The notes under the pieces were generated by a model that was not told where the DNA came from, ran no database searches, and was given only the letters and a program-made list of their open reading frames with translations. Shown piece by piece: positions 1 to 5,434 of a stretch of 5,434 bases of DNA. The stretch's first letter is position 1, and every line of letters begins with the position of its first letter. A program made the translations under genes and the position numbers. Source of the DNA: Gammaproteobacteria bacterium UBA6968 (lineage in GTDB: Bacteria > Pseudomonadota > Gammaproteobacteria > Pseudomonadales > Azotimanducaceae); the NCBI GenBank assembly GCA_002450255.1, contig DJYW01000110.1, positions 24,731-30,164 of the forward strand, in the 5' to 3' direction.

Positions 1-173
1 GGAGAGCGCAAAGCTAACAGAAAGCGTTTCCTTGTCAGATGGTCAGCGCAGTTCGATTTACGTACATCAGAACACCCACCGCTAACCGTGTCGCTAGGCA
101 AGCAACATCAGTGAAACAAAACCTCCGCGTAGATGGTCGACAAGAAATAATTAGCCCTTCAGCTTTCGCCCCA
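1..173. other. Non-coding region downstream of the amidohydrolase gene
   Basis: No convincing gene is seen on either strand. Short open frames here have no ribosome binding site and overlap the start of the amidohydrolase 3' end. No strong hairpin followed by a T-run is visible after the amidohydrolase stop, so where that transcript ends is unresolved. The next gene on the minus strand, if any, would begin left of the window. Confidence 0.5.
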
Positions 174-1178
174 TCAAACCCGATACACGCGGGCCGCAGT
201 CCCATAAAACAATTCATGCTGTTCGGCCTCAGAAAACTCTGCCGCGATCTTTTTCATTGCATTCCAATACACCGCATATGACATCGAGAGCTTATCGACA
301 GGGAAGTTGCTCTCGAACATACATCGTGACGGTCCGAAGGCCTCTATGGTGTGCAGATAGTAATCGCGGTGCGCAGCAGCCACTAAGTCGGAAGTTGGCG
401 GGATGTTTTGCAAATGCCAATTGAACCCATTAACTGGCATTGCGAGGCCGCCGATTTTCACCACAACGTTTTCACACTGTGCCATGCGGCTGATCTCTGT
501 TTTCCATTCAACCAGCACTGCATCCATCTTGCCTTCGTATTCGCCAACACCGCACGGTGTGCCAAAGTGATCTAGGACGATGGTTGTGTCTGGCGCAGAT
601 TGTGCAAGATCCGTGTAAGCGTTGTTTTGGAAATGATAGTGCCACGAGTCATACGTGTAGCCGAGTTTCCCTAACAGTTCGACCCCATTTCGAAAGGTTG
701 ATTCGCTAAACAAGTTTGCGCGGGGCGTCGCATTTAACCAACCCAGATTCTTGCCGGGGTCGTGTGCACCCCCATGCCGAATCCCCCGAAAAAGGCCTTG
801 GCCGGCTTCTTCATGTGCTGCCAGCGTTTCTTGTAACAAACCTAAATCTGTACTCAAATCCGCATGCGCCACGATGCCCGCAATTTCCGCCTTACCTTTG
901 CCTCGACTCGCAATTGCGGCATCACGGACGAATTCGGTTTCACCAACTACACGCAGATGCTCTGGGCCCCAAGTACGGTACTCAGCGCCACACTCCATAA
1001 AAACGGTTTTTACAATATTATGACCGGACTCCGTGTCGTCCCATAAGTCTTCCAACAGATAGACAGGTAACCCGCTGGTTCGCCACATGTGATGATGCGG
1101 ATCAATGATTTGGCGCTGCGGATCGATAATTGCTTCGGTCGTTTGATCTAACCACGCTCGTTGCTCTTGTTTATTCAC
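174..1178 (-). CDS. Amidohydrolase family protein (TIM-barrel, COG3618 lactonase-like)
   Basis: A 334-aa cytoplasmic metal-dependent hydrolase of the amidohydrolase_2 type, usual length for the group. From a GTG start at 1178, the metal-binding Asp-Pro-His-His-His stretch lies at residues 26-30 (HxH = H28, H30). GIRHGG follows near 131-136, a YHFQ segment with a candidate ligand His at 182, LDHFG near 203-206, and MFESNFPVDK near 287-296, ending in the common GTAARVYRV tail. Known relatives hydrolyse lactones (for example sugar-acid or muconolactone-type rings), so lactone or ester hydrolysis is the best guess; the substrate is unknown. GTG at 1178 is preferred because GAGGA lies 5 bases before it; another in-frame GTG at 1193 lacks such a site. 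The gene is 119 bases downstream of the BVMO, which would supply a lactone or ester. In many relatives the late motif is S-D-x-P; here it is S-N-F-P-V-D, a variant I recall in this group. Confidence 0.88.
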   Translation of the reverse strand: MNKQEQRAWLDQTTEAIIDPQRQIIDPHHHMWRTSGLPVYLLEDLWDDTESGHNIVKTVFMECGAEYRTWGPEHLRVVGETEFVRDAAIASRGKGKAEIAGIVAHADLSTDLGLLQETLAAHEEAGQGLFRGIRHGGAHDPGKNLGWLNATPRANLFSESTFRNGVELLGKLGYTYDSWHYHFQNNAYTDLAQSAPDTTIVLDHFGTPCGVGEYEGKMDAVLVEWKTEISRMAQCENVVVKIGGLAMPVNGFNWHLQNIPPTSDLVAAAHRDYYLHTIEAFGPSRCMFESNFPVDKLSMSYAVYWNAMKKIAAEFSEAEQHELFYGTAARVYRV

Positions 1179-1183
1179 TGCTG

Positions 1184-1188
1184 TCCTC
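1184..1188 (-). promoter_or_regulatory. Ribosome binding site deciding the amidohydrolase start
   Basis: On the minus strand this reads GAGGA, 5 bases before the GTG at 1178-1176. The alternative GTG at 1193 has only AAGGT about 17 bases upstream, too far for normal initiation, so the shorter protein is preferred. Confidence 0.6.
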
Positions 1189-1297
1189 GTCACCTGATGT
1201 CTAATGCTCTACCTTGCGTTACCCGCTTTCAGCCACCTTTTTTGCCGTTACTAGGAATGCGACGCTCACCCTTTGCGTTTGAGATGACGTTCAGAAC

Positions 1298-3145
1298 TCA
1301 CTCAAAAATAAAGGGTTCGAGTGTGGTTTGCGCCTGAGTTCGATATTTGTGCCAGGCGCCCCCACCGTAGTACGCCAAACTCCCTGGCTCTGCTTCGCCA
1401 TGACCGTTGTAATAGGTAATGCAGTCACGAAGGGGTCTGGTTAGCTCATCGGCGGATCGACAGTGCTCAGCGTAGTGCTCTTCATATTCGCTTTTTACGT
1501 CGACCAAATCACTACCCTGCTTGCGCATGGTGTCGAGCATCCAAACCACATAATCGGCATGTTCCTCAATGGCATTGGTGAAATTAAAACTGCCGCCGCC
1601 ACCCTGCGGGCCAGATATTACAAACAAGTTGGGAAAGCCTTTGCTATGGAGTCCGAGAAACGTCTTCGTTCCTTCCTGCTGCCATTTATCGCGCAGGGTG
1701 CGACCCTCGCGACCAACAATCATGTTAAAGGTAGAAGTAGCCATCCATTGAAAACCGGTGGCATAAATGATTACGTCCAGCGGATATTCCTCACCGTCGT
1801 GCACAACCCCGCGCTCATTAATGGAACCAACTCCGCGCGGCGCGGTGTCGACTAGATGCACGTGAGGCATATTAAAGGTGGGTAAGTATTCGTCGTGAAA
1901 CGTCGGTCGCTTGCAGCCATACGGATAATAGGGTTTCAGCGCGGCGGCGGTAGCGGGGTCTTCAACAATGGCATCTACGCGTGCGCGAATTTGCTCCATG
2001 ATCCGGAAATTGGTGTCGAGTTGTTTCTGCACCATCTCTTCTGGACTCAACTCGCGAGTATGTTGCTTGCGTTCCCGAAAATCCGGCACCCGGCCGGCGA
2101 GATAATCGTCATTCGCTTTCATCGCAGTACGGCCCTGGGAAATTTTCGCAAAGCGCGCACGCCTTGCCTTAGCCCAACCCGGCTCTCGCGACCACGCCGC
2201 AAACTCGTCGCTAGAGGTCTCACGTTGGTCGCGCACATCAATAGACGATGGGGTGCGTTGAAAGACATACAGTTCTTTCACCGTTTTCGCTAACTCGGGA
2301 ATCGCTTGCACGGCGGTCGCGCCTGTGCCGATGATACCAACCCGTTTGTCGGCAAGATCAATGTTGTAATCCCAACGCGAAGTATGGAAAGACTCACCAT
2401 AGAAAGACTGCATACCATCGATACGAGCGAGTTTAGGCGTCGTTAAAATGCCGTTTGCAAGTACCACGAACTTGGCACGCATCGCGTCGCCTCGATCCGT
2501 GCGCACCGTCCAGCGTTTGGTTTCTTCGTTCCAGTCGGTTTGCTCCACCGTGGTGTGAAACAGGCACTTGTCATAGAAACCGAACTTTTCCGCCATTTTC
2601 TGGCAGTACTCCATGATTTCGAAGCCGGCCGCAAATTTCATGGAGGGGATATATTCCATCTCCTCAAGCAACGGCAAGTAGCTGTAAGACTCCACATCGC
2701 AGGCGATGCCCGGGTACCGATTCCAATACCAGGTACCACCGACGTCGCCGCCCTTTTCGCAAAAACGGACATCTGCAAAGCCTGCCTGGCGCAGCTTGTA
2801 CCATAGCAATAAACCAGCGAACCCCGCACCGACTACAACCACATCACATGCGTCGGTTAACGCTTCGCGAGCAATGGGTTCAGCAGAATAAACATCCTCT
2901 AGGTAACGACTGAACTCGCCTTCCATTTCCATATAGTCGGCAGCCCCCGCGCGGGCTTCTTTAAAGGCCTTGTATCTGGCTTGTTCTTCGGCATCAAACA
3001 CCGCCCCGGGCGGTGCGGGAGGTAACGTTTTGAGCGCTTCATCAGTAACAACTGAATAGCCTTTGCCAGTGATTTTTTCTGATGCCTTGGCGGCACGTGT
3101 GTTAAAAACCTTGAGCCCACTGCTCGGATCCACCGTGATGGACAT
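1298..3145 (-). CDS. Flavin-containing Baeyer-Villiger monooxygenase (type I, long form)
   Basis: A 615-aa FAD- and NADPH-dependent monooxygenase predicted to insert one oxygen beside a ketone carbonyl, giving an ester or lactone. The FAD Rossmann motif GAGFAG is at 106-111. The motif [AG]GxWxxxx[FY]P[GM]xxxD is met at 136-150 (G136, G137, W139, Y144, P145, G146, D150). The classic BVMO fingerprint FxGxxxHxxxW[PD] is met exactly at 248-259 (F248, G250, H254, W258, D259). The NADPH-binding GTGATA is at 273-278 and YATGF at 461-465. About 100 residues precede the first Rossmann motif, and a C-terminal part with AYYGGGAWHKYR extends to 615. This is longer than cyclohexanone monooxygenase types (about 540 aa) and nearer the roughly 600-aa cyclododecanone/cyclopentadecanone-type enzymes. 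The ATG at 3145 has a G-rich GGGGGT 5 bases upstream. No signal peptide or membrane segment is seen. Substrate unknown; BVMO assignment is firm. Confidence 0.95.
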   Translation of the reverse strand: MSITVDPSSGLKVFNTRAAKASEKITGKGYSVVTDEALKTLPPAPPGAVFDAEEQARYKAFKEARAGAADYMEMEGEFSRYLEDVYSAEPIAREALTDACDVVVVGAGFAGLLLWYKLRQAGFADVRFCEKGGDVGGTWYWNRYPGIACDVESYSYLPLLEEMEYIPSMKFAAGFEIMEYCQKMAEKFGFYDKCLFHTTVEQTDWNEETKRWTVRTDRGDAMRAKFVVLANGILTTPKLARIDGMQSFYGESFHTSRWDYNIDLADKRVGIIGTGATAVQAIPELAKTVKELYVFQRTPSSIDVRDQRETSSDEFAAWSREPGWAKARRARFAKISQGRTAMKANDDYLAGRVPDFRERKQHTRELSPEEMVQKQLDTNFRIMEQIRARVDAIVEDPATAAALKPYYPYGCKRPTFHDEYLPTFNMPHVHLVDTAPRGVGSINERGVVHDGEEYPLDVIIYATGFQWMATSTFNMIVGREGRTLRDKWQQEGTKTFLGLHSKGFPNLFVISGPQGGGGSFNFTNAIEEHADYVVWMLDTMRKQGSDLVDVKSEYEEHYAEHCRSADELTRPLRDCITYYNGHGEAEPGSLAYYGGGAWHKYRTQAQTTLEPFIFE

Positions 3146-3177
3146 ATCTACCCCCGATAATTTCCCCTATGCACAAA

Positions 3178-3206
3178 TGTATCCGTCAGACAGCTCAAGA
3201 AGTCAA
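3178..3206 (-). promoter_or_regulatory. Candidate sigma-70-type promoter upstream of the BVMO
   Basis: On the minus strand TTGACT (3206-3201, five of six to the -35 consensus) is followed after 17 bases by GATACA (3183-3178, a weak -10). An A/T-rich stretch, AAAATAT, lies just before the -35 and could act as an UP-like element. A start near 3171 would leave a leader of about 25 bases. The weak -10 keeps confidence low. Confidence 0.33.
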
Positions 3207-3276
3207 ATATTTTCAGGATTGCACAGAGTTGTAGCTGATAAATCCCATAGGTTACGCGGGGTAGCTTGATACGACC

Positions 3277-4230
3277 CTAGTGCAATTGCTCTTTTAGAAA
3301 ACGAGCGCAATCTAACACCGCTTCATTTGCCGCAGGTACAACCGCTGTTTGCATAACGAAGTTATGCATAAGCCCAGGATAGCAGTGATAGGTAGCCGTA
3401 ACGCCAGCGGCAGATAAAAGCTGGTAATACTCCTCGCCCTCGTCCCGCAGCGGGTCATACTCAGCCGTAATAACATGAGCCGTCGGCGCTCCTTTAAGCG
3501 CCGGAGCGAGCGCAGGACACAGACGCGGATCGTTAGGGTCAATATCCAGTCCACCAACATACATGTCGTTGAAGTGGTCTATTGTTCGCTTATCCAGGGT
3601 GACGCCGGTTTCGAGTTGCTGACGCGATTCCGTCTGGAAGTCCACTAAGCGAACACCAGGATAAATCAGCAATTGGCAAGCCGGCAGCGCTTCGGCACTT
3701 TGATTCAATTCATTACACACCACTGCGGACAAGTTACCCCCAGCACTATCACCACCGATGGCAATCTTGTCGGCTCGCAGACCAAGCGCCTCGGCGTTAC
3801 CCAAAATCCAACGCGTTGCCGCCAAACAATCATCCACAGCAGCCGGAAACTTATTCTCGGGCGCTAGCCGATAATCCAGCGCGACAACTGTAATACCGGC
3901 TTGTAAAGCAAATTGGCGGCAGAGGCTGTCGTGAGAATCCAGATTGCCTATGGTAAAGCCACCGCCATGAATAAAGATTAAACCCGGCTGGAGCGCAGGT
4001 GTCTGTTGAGCGCGATAAACTCGAACCGGAACGGAACAACCATCATTGTCTATCATGGAGTCGTAAACCTCTTCACAGATCAATCCCTGCAAAGCTTGCG
4101 TCTGTCCCTGCAGCACATAGCCCGCCCGAAACAGATCAACAGGTATGTCCGCAGGATGCGGCGGATTTGGGTTGGCTTGTTGTGCCTTTTCAACGACTAT
4201 GGCCAGATGAGGATCGAGTTCGATTTCCAA
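3277..4230 (-). CDS. Alpha/beta-hydrolase, HSL (family IV) esterase/lipase
   Basis: A 317-aa cytoplasmic carboxylesterase of the hormone-sensitive-lipase family, at the usual length for bacterial members. Numbered from the TTG at 4230, the oxyanion-hole motif HGGG is at 88-91, YRLAPE at 120-125, and the nucleophile elbow GDSAGG at 160-165 with Ser162. The triad is completed by Asp259 in the AEYDPLRDEGEEY segment and His289 in YPGLMHNF. All catalytic residues are present, so the enzyme should be active. It would hydrolyse short to medium acyl esters or lactones; next to a BVMO it may cleave the ester or lactone that enzyme makes. The reading frame stays open to 4323, but the start there is also TTG and has no ribosome binding site, whereas TTG at 4230 has AGGAGAG 6 bases before it and gives a normal family N-terminus (EIELDPHL). 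It lies 277 bases after the SDR gene and 131 before the BVMO. Confidence 0.92.
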   Translation of the reverse strand: MEIELDPHLAIVVEKAQQANPNPPHPADIPVDLFRAGYVLQGQTQALQGLICEEVYDSMIDNDGCSVPVRVYRAQQTPALQPGLIFIHGGGFTIGNLDSHDSLCRQFALQAGITVVALDYRLAPENKFPAAVDDCLAATRWILGNAEALGLRADKIAIGGDSAGGNLSAVVCNELNQSAEALPACQLLIYPGVRLVDFQTESRQQLETGVTLDKRTIDHFNDMYVGGLDIDPNDPRLCPALAPALKGAPTAHVITAEYDPLRDEGEEYYQLLSAAGVTATYHCYPGLMHNFVMQTAVVPAANEAVLDCARFLKEQLH

Positions 4231-4236
4231 GGTTTT

Positions 4237-4243
4237 CTCTCCT
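4237..4243 (-). promoter_or_regulatory. Strong ribosome binding site fixing a TTG start
   Basis: On the minus strand this reads AGGAGAG, 6 bases before the TTG at 4230-4228. No in-frame ATG or GTG lies near, and the nearby ATG at 4255-4253 is in another frame, so this site places the esterase start at a rare TTG codon. Confidence 0.75.
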
Positions 4244-4286
4244 ATAAAGTTGCATGGCCCGTGTCTTAACGAGCAACGCCATATAC

Positions 4287-4320
4287 TTGACCTATCGGTT
4301 CCCGCTACACGGTCAACCGA
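4287..4320 (-). promoter_or_regulatory. Overlapping dyads: possible operator or leader hairpin
   Basis: Two inverted repeats overlap here on the plus strand: TTGACC (4287-4292) with GGTCAA (4311-4316), and TCGGTT (4295-4300) with AACCGA (4315-4320). Inside the second, CCG (4302-4304) faces CGG (4310-4312) around a 5-base centre. As minus-strand RNA, the second dyad would form a 6-bp stem, a small internal bulge, 3 more pairs and a 5-base loop, about 65 bases before the esterase ribosome binding site region. No T-run follows, so it is not a standard terminator. It could be a repressor site or a leader structure; no regulator gene is in the window. Confidence 0.35.
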
Positions 4321-4356
4321 CAAGCTATTATTCGTGAACGGTCTACTGCTCGGTCT

Positions 4357-4366
4357 GTTTCGAAAC
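4357..4366. promoter_or_regulatory. Perfect 10-bp palindrome GTTTCGAAAC, possible operator
   Basis: GTTTCGAAAC is its own reverse complement and lies between the SDR and esterase genes, beside a direct repeat of CGGTCT (4339-4344 and 4351-4356, 12 bases apart). Short symmetric sites like this are typical of dimeric repressors such as TetR or LacI types, but no such gene is present here and the assignment is inference. Confidence 0.25.
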
Positions 4367-4383
4367 TCTCACAAATACAGGGC

Positions 4384-4409
4384 TAAAACAACGTAGCCTT
4401 AGGCAAGGC
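4384..4409 (-). terminator. Weak terminator-like hairpin downstream of the SDR gene
   Basis: On the minus strand GCCTT (4409-4405) and AAGGC (4400-4396) form a 5-bp stem with a 4-base loop, followed four bases later by a T-rich TTGTTTT. It begins about 100 bases after the SDR stop. The stem is short and the T tract is interrupted, so it would at best terminate partially. Confidence 0.25.
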
Positions 4410-4507
4410 ATAACGTATATCAATCCGAATAAACCGATAGGACCGCGCGGATGTTAGCCTTTGCCAGCCGTTCTGTGCCGAGTGCCCTACGCCTTATGCT
4501 TCTCGCC

Positions 4508-5275
4508 CTAGGCTGCGGTGAAACCTCCATCAGCCAAATAAACTGCGCCGTTACAAAAGGACGATTCATCCGAGGCGAGAAACAACGCGAGATTGGCGAT
4601 TTCTTCGCTGGTGCCGTAGCGCTGCATGGGTACATTCGATGACACCATTTCTCTGACAGCTGACGGATCGTCGCTGTTGATCTGCTCGCCTAACGATTCC
4701 ATCATCCGGGTATCGGTAGGACCCGGCGCAAGCGCATTAACGCGAATGCCGTGCGCCGCATTCTCAAGACAAGCTGTTTTGACCATGCCACAAACAGCAT
4801 GTTTGCTTGCTGAGTAGGGACACAAACCTGGAAAACCAACCAACCCGGCACCGGAGGAAATAGCAATAAAAGAACCCGCGCTTCGCTGTCTCATCAGCGG
4901 CAGACCATGCTTAAGATAGAGCCAAACACCAGTCACATTGACCATCAACGTTTGGTTGAAGTCGTTTACAGAATACGCTTCGAGCGGCTGCACAATGCCT
5001 TCAGTCCCCGCGTTAGCGACAATCACGTCTAAGCCGCCGAAAGCGGACTGACACACTTCAAGCGATTTTTTAACCGCGCCTTCGTCGAGCGCTTCAACAA
5101 CACAACTCATCGCGTTATCCGGGTTACCTAGTGTTTCGAGCAAACTACTTAGTTTTTCCTGCGAGCGTCCGGTTAAAACAACTTTCGCACCCTCATCGAG
5201 AAACAGTTTAGCCATTGCGGAGCCGATCCCACCCGTTGCGCCTGTGATCAACGCGACTTTACCCTCAATACGCAT
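4508..5275 (-). CDS. Short-chain dehydrogenase/reductase (classical SDR)
   Basis: A 255-aa soluble NAD(P)-dependent oxidoreductase of standard classical-SDR length. The cofactor motif TGATGGIG is at 11-18, NAG at 88-90, structural Asn113, catalytic Ser141, and the YSASK active site with Tyr154 and Lys158, exactly 13 residues after the serine. PG follows at 184-185, and the usual ADGGFTAA end is present. After the second beta strand comes TGRS with Arg37 and no acidic residue at that loop, which leans towards NADP(H); this is a soft inference. The likely job is interconversion of a secondary alcohol and a ketone, which would feed the BVMO encoded downstream. A FabG-like 3-oxoacyl reductase role cannot be excluded from sequence. 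The ATG at 5275 has AGAAGAGG 5 bases upstream. It is the first complete gene of the row and is separated from the esterase by 277 bases. Confidence 0.94.
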   Translation of the reverse strand: MRIEGKVALITGATGGIGSAMAKLFLDEGAKVVLTGRSQEKLSSLLETLGNPDNAMSCVVEALDEGAVKKSLEVCQSAFGGLDVIVANAGTEGIVQPLEAYSVNDFNQTLMVNVTGVWLYLKHGLPLMRQRSAGSFIAISSGAGLVGFPGLCPYSASKHAVCGMVKTACLENAAHGIRVNALAPGPTDTRMMESLGEQINSDDPSAVREMVSSNVPMQRYGTSEEIANLALFLASDESSFCNGAVYLADGGFTAA

Positions 5276-5280
5276 ATCAA

Positions 5281-5288
5281 CCTCTTCT
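5281..5288 (-). promoter_or_regulatory. Ribosome binding site of the SDR gene
   Basis: On the minus strand this reads AGAAGAGG, 5 bases before the ATG at 5275. It supports that start, which also places the TGxxxGIG cofactor motif at the normal distance from the N-terminus. Confidence 0.6.
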
Positions 5289-5339
5289 AGTTATTTTCGC
5301 TCTCGTTTTTTTGCTTTGATTGTTTTGCTGCATGCGACT

Positions 5340-5434
5340 CTAAGATATCGATAAACCTATTTTCTGAAAAGTCCGCCGTGCCGTTTCACTCTTATGCTCT
5401 CTTCCTTTTCTTCGCTTTTTAGCCTTTTCCCTTT
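5340..5434 (-). other. Possible 3' tail of an upstream gene cut by the window edge
   Basis: On the minus strand two frames stay open from the window edge: one to a TAG at 5359-5357 (25 codons, Lys/Glu/Arg-rich) and one to a TAG at 5342-5340 (30 codons, ending KIGLSIS). The DNA is strongly purine-rich on this strand (35 of 38 bases at 5397-5434), which alone suppresses stops, so either frame may be chance. If one is real, the SDR would follow it by 64-81 bases, compatible with an operon. No family is recognisable. Confidence 0.15.
5342..5370 (-). promoter_or_regulatory. Candidate promoter upstream of the SDR gene
   Basis: On the minus strand TTTTCA (5370-5365) and TATCTT (5347-5342) are spaced by 17 bases, each matching four of six bases of the sigma-70 consensus. 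A start near 5335 would give a leader of about 60 bases. The region is A/T-rich, so chance matches are expected. Confidence 0.25.

Larger units (their letters stand above)
4291..4441. repeat. 10-bp perfect inverted repeat spanning 151 bases
   Basis: CCTATCGGTT at 4291-4300 is the exact reverse complement of AACCGATAGG at 4432-4441. A match of this length within a 277-base gap is unlikely by chance (roughly a few percent for random sequence). The match does not extend, and the flanks show no target-site duplication, so a miniature mobile element is not supported. The left arm also shares AACCGA/TCGGTT with the dyad at 4295-4320, so the arms could pair in more than one way in RNA. Confidence 0.5.

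Noticed and set aside
174..1193. Longer amidohydrolase starting at GTG 1193
   Set aside because: No ribosome binding site at a workable distance; GTG at 1178 has GAGGA 5 bases upstream. The difference is only five residues.
1194..1297. Terminator or promoter between the BVMO and the amidohydrolase
   Set aside because: Only 4-bp stems (for example CTCA/TGAG) without a T tract and no paired -35/-10; the genes may simply be co-transcribed.
1463..2293. Plus-strand open frames of about 130 codons opposite the BVMO
   Set aside because: They lie antisense within a gene whose motifs are intact, lack recognisable domains, and look like shadows of its codon use.
3258..3279. Terminator after the esterase stop (GGGT facing ACCC on the minus strand)
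   Set aside because: Only a 4-bp stem with an 11-base loop and no T-run after it.
3277..4323. Longer 348-aa version of the esterase
   Set aside because: Its first codon is also TTG but without a ribosome binding site, and the extra 31 residues do not look like a family N-terminus.
4343..4411. 22-codon minus-strand frame starting ATG at 4411, possible leader peptide
   Set aside because: No ribosome binding site before it, and the composition shows no run of regulatory codons.
4291..4441. Miniature transposable element bounded by the 10-bp inverted repeat
   Set aside because: The arms do not extend beyond 10 bp, and the flanking bases show no target-site duplication.
5394..5434. Plus-strand divergent gene starting ATG at 5394
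   Set aside because: No ribosome binding site, and the residues come from a low-complexity pyrimidine tract.

Overview
The window is a one-directional stretch of bacterial DNA: four complete genes, all on the minus strand, so transcription runs from high to low coordinates. Base composition is roughly balanced. Gene starts carry AGGAG/GAGG-type ribosome binding sites, with alternative starts (GTG, TTG) at two genes. The protein types and style suggest a proteobacterium, perhaps a marine or soil gammaproteobacterium with accessory catabolic genes. The host is inference only, since no taxonomic marker is present.

Layout in transcription order: (1) 5434-5276, upstream edge, purine-rich on the minus strand, with a weak promoter candidate and possibly the tail of a gene outside the window; (2) 5275-4508, a classical short-chain dehydrogenase/reductase (SDR); (3) 4507-4231, a 277-base gap rich in dyads: a weak terminator-like hairpin, a 10-bp palindrome, and three copies of one short motif that could form competing hairpins in the leader of the next gene; (4) 4230-3277, an HSL-family (bacterial family IV) alpha/beta-hydrolase starting at TTG; (5) 3276-3146, a gap with a candidate promoter; (6) 3145-1298, a long (615 aa) FAD/NADPH Baeyer-Villiger monooxygenase (BVMO) with both family fingerprints intact; (7) 1297-1179, a gap with no clear signal; (8) 1178-174, a TIM-barrel amidohydrolase of the COG3618 lactonase-like group; (9) 173-1, no supported gene.

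Read together, the genes make chemical sense as a catabolic module: the SDR oxidises a secondary alcohol to a ketone, the BVMO inserts oxygen to give an ester or lactone, and one or both hydrolases open that product. The logic resembles the cyclohexanol and cyclododecanol pathways, but the substrate cannot be read from the sequence. The gaps of 119-277 bases are wide for a tight operon, so genes may have separate promoters. I see no phage, transposase, CRISPR, tRNA or rRNA feature and no clearly new system. The least explained DNA is the 4231-4507 gap.
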